A DNA stretch of 50,000 nt from contig MVPY01000025.1 in assembly GCA_002067065.1 (NCBI GenBank), forward strand, positions 1-50,000. The letters are read 5' to 3'. The DNA is from Methanobacterium sp. PtaB.Bin024. GTDB taxonomy: Archaea; Methanobacteriota; Methanobacteria; Methanobacteriales; Methanobacteriaceae. A program made the position numbers and the translations under genes. Positions 17,010 to 24,834 of this stretch are shown piece by piece; position 1 is the first letter of the stretch, and each line of letters starts with the position of its first letter. The notes beneath the pieces are model-generated. The model had not been told where the DNA came from and did no database searches. It saw only the letters and a list, made by a program, of their open reading frames with translations.

Positions 17010-17981
17010 ATGGACATAATTACGGTTGGAATAATTTTACTGGTTCTACTGGTACTTGCCCTTAAAGGAGTGAAAATTTTAAGACCTTACGAGAAGGGAG
17101 TTGTGGAAAGGTTGGGTAAATACCAGCGAACTGTGGGAAGTGGGCTGGTTGTCATTATGCCTTTCATTGAAACCATTAGAAAAGTGGATTTAAGAGAACA
17201 AGTAGTGGATGTACCTCCACAGGAGGTTATCACCAAGGATAACACCGTGGTTATTGTGGACTGTGTTATCTTCTATGAAGTAGTAGATCCCTTCAATGCA
17301 GTTTACAACGTTGTCAACTTCTATCAGGCCATTACCAAGCTGGCACAAACCAATTTAAGGAACATAATAGGCGATCTGGAACTTGATCAGACCTTAACTT
17401 CACGGGAGATGATCAACACCCAGCTCAGGGAAGTTTTAGATGAGGCCACTGATAAATGGGGTAGTAAAGTTGTTAGGGTGGAAATACAGCGGATAGAACC
17501 TCCTAAAGATATAGTGGAAGCCATGTCTAAACAGATGAAGGCCGAAAGAATGAAAAGGGCGGCTGTGCTGGAAGCTGAGGGTTATAAACAATCCGAAATT
17601 AAGAGAGCTGAGGGTGATAAACAGGCAGCTATTTTAGAGGCTGAAGGTAAAGCCGAAGCCATTATGAAGGTGGCAGATGCTGATAAATATCAGGAGGTTG
17701 CCATTGCAGAAGGTGAAGCACAGGCGATTCTTAGTGTTTATGGAGCTATACACGAAGGAAAACCTACCAATGATTTAATTGCCATCAAATATCTTGAATC
17801 TCTACAAAAAATTGCTGATGGTCAGGCTACCAAACTTTTCTTACCTATAGAGGCAACTGGAATTTTAAGCTCCATTGCCGGTATTTCGGAAATTTTAAAA
17901 GATGATGAAAAAGCCAAACAGACTATTGATACCAAAATAAAAGAAGTAAAGGCTAATAAAAACACAACATCCAGTAAATAA
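17010..17981 (+). CDS. SPFH/band 7 (stomatin-like) protein
   Basis: A 323-residue membrane-anchored scaffold. An N-terminal helix (ITVGIILLVLLVLALKG) is followed by the SPFH domain (RPYEKGVVERLGKYQRTVG, VDVPPQEVITKDN, ELDQTLTSREMIN) up to about residue 185 and then an Ala/Glu-rich helical region (KRAEGDKQAAILEAEGKAEA) that drives oligomers. AGGAGG 7 nt upstream selects the ATG at 17010 over one in frame at 16992. With NfeD it probably organises membrane microdomains. Confidence 0.93.
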   Translation: MDIITVGIILLVLLVLALKGVKILRPYEKGVVERLGKYQRTVGSGLVVIMPFIETIRKVDLREQVVDVPPQEVITKDNTVVIVDCVIFYEVVDPFNAVYNVVNFYQAITKLAQTNLRNIIGDLELDQTLTSREMINTQLREVLDEATDKWGSKVVRVEIQRIEPPKDIVEAMSKQMKAERMKRAAVLEAEGYKQSEIKRAEGDKQAAILEAEGKAEAIMKVADADKYQEVAIAEGEAQAILSVYGAIHEGKPTNDLIAIKYLESLQKIADGQATKLFLPIEATGILSSIAGISEILKDDEKAKQTIDTKIKEVKANKNTTSSK

Positions 17982-17989
17982 ACCTTCCA

Positions 17990-18022
17990 TTTTTTTCTTT
18001 TTCTTTATCTTATTTATTTTTT
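17990..18022 (+). terminator. Poly-T terminator after the SPFH gene
   Basis: Nine bases after the SPFH stop codon, a run of mostly T (seven Ts, then CTTTTTC blocks, then TTATTTATTTTTT) continues for about 33 bases. Archaeal RNA polymerase terminates at such T-rich tracts without needing a hairpin, and none is seen. Confidence 0.6.
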
Positions 18023-18270
18023 AAGCAATGAGAGTGATGTGATATATCTTAAAAATGTTTAAAAATATAATAATAAAGTTAACCAATGTTTAATTAACCT
18101 ATTCCATTTTTAACATGTTTTAATCAGAATTAAAGCCCATACACTTTGAGGAACAGTTATTAATTTTCCTAAAAAAAACATAAAAACAGGGTTAAATATG
18201 AATAGAATTGGTATAACTCTGGTATCATTTGGGAAAAACTATTTTTAAAGCGTATTTTAGACTATAGGGC

Positions 18271-19509
18271 ATGAAATTTAGAAGTTTACTTTTAAAAAAC
18301 ATCACAAGAAACAAAACCAGAAGTTCACTTGCAATCCTGGGAATAGCAATAGGAGTAGCCACCATATTGGGTTTAGGTCTGGTGACCAATGATCTGGCAG
18401 AATCAACCCAGAATGCACTTACAGCAGATGCAGCTGATTTTTCAGTTGTTTATGGTACCACCGGAGGGGGTGGTGGTCAGGGAGGAGCTCCTGGAGGGGG
18501 TAGTAGTCCTGGTGGTCAGCAACTTATAAATGAAACTAAAGTTACTGAGATCCAGCAAATATCAGGAGTCAGTAAGGCAGTTGGAGTTCTGAGAACAAAC
18601 GTTGACTTAAATGACACCAGTAACAGTACCAGCAGTACAACCAGTAGCAGTACAACCAGTGATTCTGATGGGAACATGGGCCAGGGTGGTCAAGGTGCTT
18701 TACAAATGATGTACAGTGTGATTGGAATTGACAGCAGCGATTTAAGCCTGGATGACATTGTAATAACCAATGGTACAGCATTTTCCAGTGAAAATGAAGT
18801 CATTATAGGGGAAATGGCTGCTGGAAGCTTGAATAAAACCATAGGAGACACCATAACCATCTCCAACCAGACATTCACCATTGTAGGAATCTATGAGACT
18901 GGTAACTTCCAGGATGATAGCGGAGTGGTCATGTCCCTGGATAAACTTCAAAATCTCACTGGAAATACAGGAATGGTTTCACTGATTCTGGTGAAGGCCA
19001 GTAATGGCACCGATGCCACCAGCCTGGCCGAAACAATCGAAGACACATATTCAAATGAACTAACCACTTCAACATCCCTTTCAGGAATGGACAGGATGAA
19101 TAACGGCCTTGAAGTTATTGAATCAGCTTCGTGGGCTGTCACACTCTTAACCCTGCTGATAGGCAGTATTGTGGTGGTGGTGACCATGGTTAAATCGGTT
19201 GTGGAAAGAACAAGAGAGATAGGTGTGTTAAAAGCTGTAGGATGGACTAGTAAAAGAATATTAACCATGATAATAGGAGAATCTGTGGTTTTATCATTAC
19301 TGGCTGCTATTGTGGGTATAGTCATAGGTGTGGGTGTTGTGGAAATAATAAGCATGGCGCAGATTATACCCGGAATTCAACCGGCATTCTCACCTATCCT
19401 ATTCCTGGAAGCATTTTTAGTTGCGATACTTTTGGGTATAATAGGTGGAATCTATCCAGCATACCGAGCTTCCAAACTATCACCAACCGAGGCGTTGCGC
19501 TATGAATAA
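18271..19509 (+). CDS. ABC transporter permease, FtsX/MacB type
   Basis: A 412-residue permease with one N-terminal helix (residues 16-38), a large extracellular domain, and three C-terminal helices (near 288-310, 333-358, 370-398), the MacB/LolC layout. It ends with the typical YPAYRASKLSPTEALRYE. The extracellular domain has two low-complexity insertions: Gly-rich near residue 68 and Ser/Thr-rich near 115-135. A TATA-like stretch ~25 nt upstream and no ribosome site suggest a leaderless message. It overlaps its ATPase gene by 8 nt. Confidence 0.92.
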   Translation: MKFRSLLLKNITRNKTRSSLAILGIAIGVATILGLGLVTNDLAESTQNALTADAADFSVVYGTTGGGGGQGGAPGGGSSPGGQQLINETKVTEIQQISGVSKAVGVLRTNVDLNDTSNSTSSTTSSSTTSDSDGNMGQGGQGALQMMYSVIGIDSSDLSLDDIVITNGTAFSSENEVIIGEMAAGSLNKTIGDTITISNQTFTIVGIYETGNFQDDSGVVMSLDKLQNLTGNTGMVSLILVKASNGTDATSLAETIEDTYSNELTTSTSLSGMDRMNNGLEVIESASWAVTLLTLLIGSIVVVVTMVKSVVERTREIGVLKAVGWTSKRILTMIIGESVVLSLLAAIVGIVIGVGVVEIISMAQIIPGIQPAFSPILFLEAFLVAILLGIIGGIYPAYRASKLSPTEALRYE

Positions 19510-20170
19510 TGAATCCAACATAATAGAAATCAAAAACCTTAAAAAAGGCTATGATCATGGCCAGACCATGGCATTAAATGGTATTAACCTTGAAATCAAA
19601 AAAGGAGAGTTTGTTTCCTTAATGGGACCTTCAGGTTCCGGAAAATCAACTCTCCTGAACATGATTGGAGCTCTGGACAGGGCAGATGAAGGTTCCATAC
19701 ATGTGGCTGGTTATAATCTGATGGAAAAAGAGGATTTCAGCCAGTTTCGATCAAAAGAGATTGGTTTCATTTTCCAGTTCCACAATTTAATACCCAACCT
19801 TACAGTATCCGAAAATGTTCAAATTCCAATGCTGGAAACGGACGTTGCCGATGAAGAAATGGTTAAAAGAGCAAACAAAATCTTAGAATCCCTTAATATG
19901 GGACACAGAATAGATCATCTCCCCACCAAACTTTCTGGGGGAGAAAGACAAAGAGTAGCCATAGGACGGGCTCTGGTTAACCATCCCTCCATAATACTGG
20001 CAGATGAACCCACTGGATCTTTGGACTCCAAAACTGGAGACATAATCCTGAAAATACTGCGTGAAATACATCAAAAAGAAAACGTCACACTGATACTGGT
20101 AACACACGAACCTTACGTGGCAGAAATGGCCGATAGGAAGATAAATCTTATGGACGGCAAAATATCATGA
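19502..20170 (+). CDS. ABC transporter ATP-binding protein, LolD/MacB type
   Basis: A 222-residue ATPase pairing with the preceding permease. Motifs: Walker A GPSGSGKST (~43), Q-loop in FIFQFHNLIP, signature LSGGERQR, Walker B IILADEPTGSLD and the H-loop VTHEP. The frame is open upstream to 19445, but that part overlaps the permease; the ATG at 19502 lies in the last codons of the permease and is the normal start. Such pairs move peptides, lipoproteins or antibiotics outward. Confidence 0.93.
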   Translation: MNNESNIIEIKNLKKGYDHGQTMALNGINLEIKKGEFVSLMGPSGSGKSTLLNMIGALDRADEGSIHVAGYNLMEKEDFSQFRSKEIGFIFQFHNLIPNLTVSENVQIPMLETDVADEEMVKRANKILESLNMGHRIDHLPTKLSGGERQRVAIGRALVNHPSIILADEPTGSLDSKTGDIILKILREIHQKENVTLILVTHEPYVAEMADRKINLMDGKIS

Positions 20171-20197
20171 AAAATACACGGTAACCACTTTGGTTAT

Positions 20198-20287
20198 AAG
20201 CCTTCAGAAATCCATTTTTAACTACCTCCGATAAAACCTCCATTTCTGAAGGCTTCACTCTCATATCTTATCTATTTTTTTTCTTTT
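20198..20287 (+). terminator. 14-bp inverted repeat with long loop, followed by poly-T
   Basis: Arms at 20198-20211 and 20242-20255 are perfect 14-bp complements (starting AAGCCTTCAG on the left). The 30-nt loop is C- and A-rich and contains TCCATTTT, echoed by TCCATTTC at the loop/right-arm border. Ten Ts in a row and further Ts follow at 20275-20287. The position just after the ABC operon suggests a terminator, but the long stem and large loop are more than archaeal termination needs, so a small RNA or mRNA end structure is possible. Confidence 0.6.
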
Positions 20288-20360
20288 GAACTTATTTGGT
20301 GTTTAAATTGCATATCAAAAGAAAATTTATTATATTCCAATTACATATAAACAATGATTA

Positions 20361-21302
20361 ATGGTATCTAAAGCAAAGAATTTGGGTTTAATTATCTTGT
20401 TTGTTTTAATCTTATTTTTATCCCTAGAAACATTAAGCGCCCATCAACCTCGACTGGACACTGGAACTGCTGTTTCTATTGAAAACCCAATCATCGTGGA
20501 TAACCCTGAAATATCTCAGGCATTTTACGGGCAGTTAAAGGGGGAACCAGTTTATTATCAAATAAACTCTGATACATCTTTTCAGTTGTATGTGAACCTG
20601 CTGGTGCCCACCAGCCCAGGGCAAGGTGGTGAACTGGTCTCAGCAGAGGTCACCGACGCTTCAGGAAATACTGTGATGTATTTAAATGGCACGAATTCCA
20701 CCTGGACTCCTTACTTCGAAGAATTTGGAGGGGATTATTATCTTAAAGGTCCGGAAGCCACCCTTGAAGTTCCTGCAGGAACATATAACATTAAGATATT
20801 CAACTCCCAGAACCAGGGAAAATACTCATTAGCAATTGGTAAAATAGAGGCATTCCCTGCCAACGAAGCCATAACTGCCCTGTTTACTTTACCGCTCCTT
20901 AAAGAAGAATTCTTTGCTAAACCAATTTCCACTCTCTTTTTAGAGTTTGTAGGAATCATTCTTGCATTAGGAAGTCTTATGGTCCTTTTCACTCTCCTGG
21001 TGAAGTCCAGAAAGTCTGAAGAAATGACCAAAGTCATGCTACAAGTTTGGGGGGTCATAAAGCCAGTATTATGGTATGGAACAATTATAGCCACTGTAGT
21101 TTGGGCTTTGGTGGTATATGCCAATCCTTTAAACATATTGGGAATGGTTAACAGTTTAATTCTGATTATAATTATCATAATGACATGGCTAGTTGGTTCT
21201 AAGACATCCAAAGCTAGTTTTGGGAAGTTGCCCCTTATATCCTGTAGCATCTTGGTCATATTATGGTGGATATTCGCATTCCTGGCCATATCAGTAATTT
21301 AA
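20361..21302 (+). CDS. Secreted-domain membrane protein, unknown
   Basis: A 313-residue protein. Residues 1-27 form a signal sequence or anchor (LGLIILFVLILFLSLETLSA). Residues ~28-170 form a beta-rich extracellular domain with a jelly-roll-like pattern (PVYYQINSDTSFQLYVNLL, YLKGPEATLEVPAGTYNIKIF) and possible N-glycosylation sites (NGTNST). About four membrane segments follow (near 190-215, 235-255, 260-277, 290-312). I do not recognise the family. A DUF2769 gene follows after 10 nt and is probably cotranscribed. Confidence 0.7.
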   Translation: MVSKAKNLGLIILFVLILFLSLETLSAHQPRLDTGTAVSIENPIIVDNPEISQAFYGQLKGEPVYYQINSDTSFQLYVNLLVPTSPGQGGELVSAEVTDASGNTVMYLNGTNSTWTPYFEEFGGDYYLKGPEATLEVPAGTYNIKIFNSQNQGKYSLAIGKIEAFPANEAITALFTLPLLKEEFFAKPISTLFLEFVGIILALGSLMVLFTLLVKSRKSEEMTKVMLQVWGVIKPVLWYGTIIATVVWALVVYANPLNILGMVNSLILIIIIIMTWLVGSKTSKASFGKLPLISCSILVILWWIFAFLAISVI

Positions 21303-21312
21303 AGGTGATTAA

Positions 21313-21609
21313 ATGGATAAATTTGAAAAATTAACAGAAGAACTGAGTCAATTGAGTGATGAAGAATACGCAAAGAAGCTTAAAGAATTAGGAGCAGATT
21401 GTGTCTGTCCCATCTGCCCCAGCTACACTGATTGTGCCAAGGACAAACAAGAGAATGTATTCTGCATCACCGGGAAAAGTGGTGGTTGCATTACCATGGA
21501 GATGGGATGTCTATGTCCAACATGCCCCCTTGCCCAAAAATACGAAATAGGGGTTATGTACAACTTTTACTGCCAACGTGGCACTGAAACAGAACAGAAA
21601 GAGGGATAA
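21313..21609 (+). CDS. DUF2769 cysteine-rich protein
   Basis: A 98-residue protein with the DUF2769 pattern: CVCPICPSYTDC, CITGKSGGC, then CLCPTCPLAQKY and YNFYCQRG. The paired CxCPxCP motifs suggest an iron-sulfur or zinc site; the family is frequent in methanogens and has no known activity. AAAGGTGATTAAATG gives a good start close to the end of the preceding membrane protein gene. Confidence 0.8.
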   Translation: MDKFEKLTEELSQLSDEEYAKKLKELGADCVCPICPSYTDCAKDKQENVFCITGKSGGCITMEMGCLCPTCPLAQKYEIGVMYNFYCQRGTETEQKEG

Positions 21610-21699
21610 AATAAATTACCAAACTTTAAAAGATTTATCCTCCACCAATCTTCTTTTTTTGCATGATTTATATGATTAAAAGACCATATTCGTGACATC

Positions 21700-22137
21700 A
21701 TGAGCCTGGAATCTATTTTCATAATCTTTGTAGCCAGTGTAGTTGAATTATGGCTGGCAATACCCTTAGGATTTGTTATGAAAGTTAACCCAATACTTAT
21801 TGCCACTGTATCTGCTGCAGGTGCAATACTATCCGCAGCTTTGGTAACCATATTAGGGGATAACTTAAGGAACAGACTCCTAAAGTGGAAATATGGAGAT
21901 GAAAAATCTCTCAAGGAAAGTAGATTGTATAAAATTTGGAATAAATATGGGCCAGTAGGCTTGGGATTGTTATCACCCCTACTTTTTGGCGCACCACTGG
22001 GTGCAGCAGTTGGCATTGCACTGGGAGCTGAAAAAGAACGTCTACTTTTATGGATGAGCATAGGAATTATTTTGTGGAGCATTGGATTAACCATTGCGGG
22101 AGATATGGGATTATTGGCCATTGAAAACATGGTTTAA
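21700..22137 (+). CDS. Small multi-drug export family membrane protein
   Basis: A 145-residue membrane protein with about four hydrophobic segments and family-like blocks: SVVELWLAIPLGFVMKVNP near the start, YGPVGLGLLSPLLFGAPLGA in the middle and a Gly-rich KERLLLWMSIGIILWS at the end. It fits the Pfam small multi-drug exporter family, whose transport role is poorly tested. No ribosome site is obvious before the ATG. The stop codon lies inside the first unit of the tandem repeat at 22133. Confidence 0.78.
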   Translation: MSLESIFIIFVASVVELWLAIPLGFVMKVNPILIATVSAAGAILSAALVTILGDNLRNRLLKWKYGDEKSLKESRLYKIWNKYGPVGLGLLSPLLFGAPLGAAVGIALGAEKERLLLWMSIGIILWSIGLTIAGDMGLLAIENMV

Positions 22138-22219
22138 TAATATTTTAAAGTGTTTAATGGTATTTTAAGGATTTAATAATATTTTAAAGTGTTTAATGGT
22201 ATTTTAAGGATTTAATAAT
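22133..22219. repeat. 39-bp tandem repeat, two copies plus a partial third
   Basis: A 39-bp unit beginning TTTAATAATATTTTAAAGTG is repeated exactly at 22133-22171 and 22172-22210. A third copy begins at 22211 and decays after nine bases. The first unit contains the TAA stop of the small exporter gene. Each unit is itself built from two related halves (ATTTTAAAG / ATTTTAAGG). This may be a 3'-end or spacer repeat; no function is evident. Confidence 0.85.
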
Positions 22220-22266
22220 TAATATTTTAAAGGTCTAAATAATAATACAGTGGTAGCCTCTTGTGG

Positions 22267-22304
22267 GAAACATTTAATAGATGATTGTGCGAAACATTTA
22301 ATAG
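22267..22304. repeat. 14-bp direct repeat, GAAACATTTAATAG twice
   Basis: GAAACATTTAATAG occurs at 22267-22280 and 22291-22304, an offset of 24 bp, in the same spacer as the 39-bp repeats and upstream of the inositol-phosphate synthase promoter. The offset is a little over two helical turns, so regulator binding on one DNA face is conceivable; there is no direct evidence. Confidence 0.55.
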
Positions 22305-22381
22305 TAGATCAGGCTAACTTTACACTCAGAAGAAGTTAATTAAGCTTATGAAACATGAAACGAGGATATTGATTTTATCAT

Positions 22382-22413
22382 AATATCAACCAATCCTAAT
22401 TAGCGTTGATATT
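22382..22413 (+). promoter_or_regulatory. 9-bp inverted repeat upstream of inositol-phosphate synthase
   Basis: AATATCAAC (22382-22390) and GTTGATATT (22405-22413) are perfect complements around a 14-nt centre. A further GATATTGAT half lies at 22365-22373. The element overlaps the region where transcription should begin if the TATA-like stretch at about 22371-22380 is used. It may be an operator for the inositol-phosphate synthase gene. Inference from layout only. Confidence 0.45.
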
Positions 22414-22414
22414 T

Positions 22415-23539
<1,125 letters not shown>

Positions 23540-23576
23540 AACATAATCTATTCTTCCCATTCTGTATTCATTCTAA

Positions 23577-23599
23577 TTTTTTTAAAACAAAAAAGAAAT
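23577..23599. terminator. Shared T-rich/A-rich terminator between convergent genes
   Basis: Between the inositol-phosphate synthase and metacaspase stop codons lie a T7 run on the plus strand (23577-23583) and an A-rich run (23587-23597) that is a T tract on the minus strand. Each is correctly placed to end the transcript running into it. Confidence 0.5.
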
Positions 23600-24427
23600 T
23601 TATATCATTTTTTTATTCCTAACCGTAGCCTCACACTCCAACTGAGGTATCTGAGTATAATTGCCTTCCTGAAGGTCGTTCCTGACTTTTTCCAAGATTT
23701 CATTGCGGGTAAGTTCGTTCTGGCTGGCCTTCATTTCCTTGCAGAAATAGTAGGTGAATGCCCCATGCCAGTCTCCATCTATATTGGCATCTGCACTGGT
23801 CTGGTCAGCTCGGCATGCTGCCCATAAGATATGTTCATGCCTCCCCTTCTCCAACATAGATTTATTTAGTCCCCTTTGTCTTTTCCCCTCCATTTTTTGG
23901 AAGCCTTCCATGGATGGTGGGGGTATGTATCTGGTTTGACGATCCCATATGAGATCTATGGCTTTAAGTCCAGTTCCACTGTGGCAAGTATCAAGGAAGA
24001 CCTCTAGAAGCACATCTCCCGGTAGTTGTATAAAAAGATCACGAAGTTCATCGTCCACGATTATGTGTTCGGGATCCCAATCATCACCACTTTGGGCTAG
24101 ATCATAGGGGCAAAAGGCCTCATCGACACGATCTGGTTCATCTCCACTCAGATCTGGTACTTGAGTCCCATGACTGGACATACTAAACACCACATGATCA
24201 TATCTGCCTGATTTAGCCCCCTCCACTATTTTTTTAAGATCATTCATTATCCGGGTCTTGGTTGCCTCTGAATCTATGAGTTTAACTACTTCTTGGGCCT
24301 GAAATCCCAACAAATCCTTTAAAATTTTTTCCATATCATTGACATCATTCACACAACCCCTTAATGCTGCTGAAGGGAAGTTTTTGAAATTGTTTATCCC
24401 AACACACAATGCTACTTTATCTGTCAT
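23600..24427 (-). CDS. Caspase-family protease (prokaryotic metacaspase)
   Basis: A 275-residue single-domain peptidase of family C14. The p20-like core starts at VALCVGINNFKNFPSAALRG (~5-24). The catalytic dyad is visible: His86 in SSHGTQ and Cys148 in LDTCHSGTG. Acidic residues in DEAFCPYD and the C-terminal ILWAACRADQTSADA complete the family pattern; metacaspases cleave after Arg or Lys. There is no leader, anchor or fused sensor domain. GGGTGAAG precedes the ATG. It stands alone, so its substrate and trigger are unknown. Confidence 0.93.
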   Translation of the reverse strand: MTDKVALCVGINNFKNFPSAALRGCVNDVNDMEKILKDLLGFQAQEVVKLIDSEATKTRIMNDLKKIVEGAKSGRYDHVVFSMSSHGTQVPDLSGDEPDRVDEAFCPYDLAQSGDDWDPEHIIVDDELRDLFIQLPGDVLLEVFLDTCHSGTGLKAIDLIWDRQTRYIPPPSMEGFQKMEGKRQRGLNKSMLEKGRHEHILWAACRADQTSADANIDGDWHGAFTYYFCKEMKASQNELTRNEILEKVRNDLQEGNYTQIPQLECEATVRNKKMI

Positions 24428-24834
24428 AACGCTTCACCCTAACTCATTTTATTATTAAATCTATGCGGATAATATAAAATAGTATTCATTATTTTATAAT
24501 AATACATAATTCTTGCTATTAAAAATTTATTAAGCTATTCTTTTTCTTTTTATTTATAATATAAAGATTTATTTAGTTTAAAATTAATAATAATCTGGAT
24601 TTAAATAGAATTATCAGTCTATATTTAATATTTAATATATTAATTTCATAACTATTAATATTATAAATTAAAATAAGCATCCAGGATTATTATCAACAAA
24701 TACTAGGGATATTAAAAAATTTTTATCTTCTTCGCCTTTGCTTAAGGGTAAGGATATAAGGAAGTTCACACTATCTATATAAGGAAATCAATTATTCTAT
24801 TTATGACTAGTTTATACAATGTGTGAGGGTCACC
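24428..24834. other. AT-rich intergenic region between metacaspase and pycB
   Basis: About 400 bp with no ORF, very AT-rich. It must hold the divergent promoters of the metacaspase and pycB genes. The only distinct signal I see is the pair of TATA-like repeats near 24754-24786, annotated separately; the rest (24480-24720) is runs of A and T with no stable inverted repeat that I noticed. Confidence 0.5.
24754..24786 (+). promoter_or_regulatory. Duplicated TATA element upstream of pycB
   Basis: The 10-mer ATATAAGGAA occurs at 24754-24763 and again at 24777-24786, 23 bp apart. The second extends to CTATATAAGG, a good archaeal TATA box about 50 nt before the pycB ATG, predicting a leader of ~30 nt that carries the ribosome site. 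The first copy could be an alternative promoter or a regulator site. Inference. Confidence 0.5.

Noticed and set aside
20738..21289. Long antisense ORF opposite the secreted-domain membrane protein
   Set aside because: It is the complement of a gene with a clear signal sequence and membrane pattern; the antisense product has no recognisable features or ribosome site.
22133..22219. CRISPR array candidate
   Set aside because: The 39-bp units are direct tandem copies without spacers.
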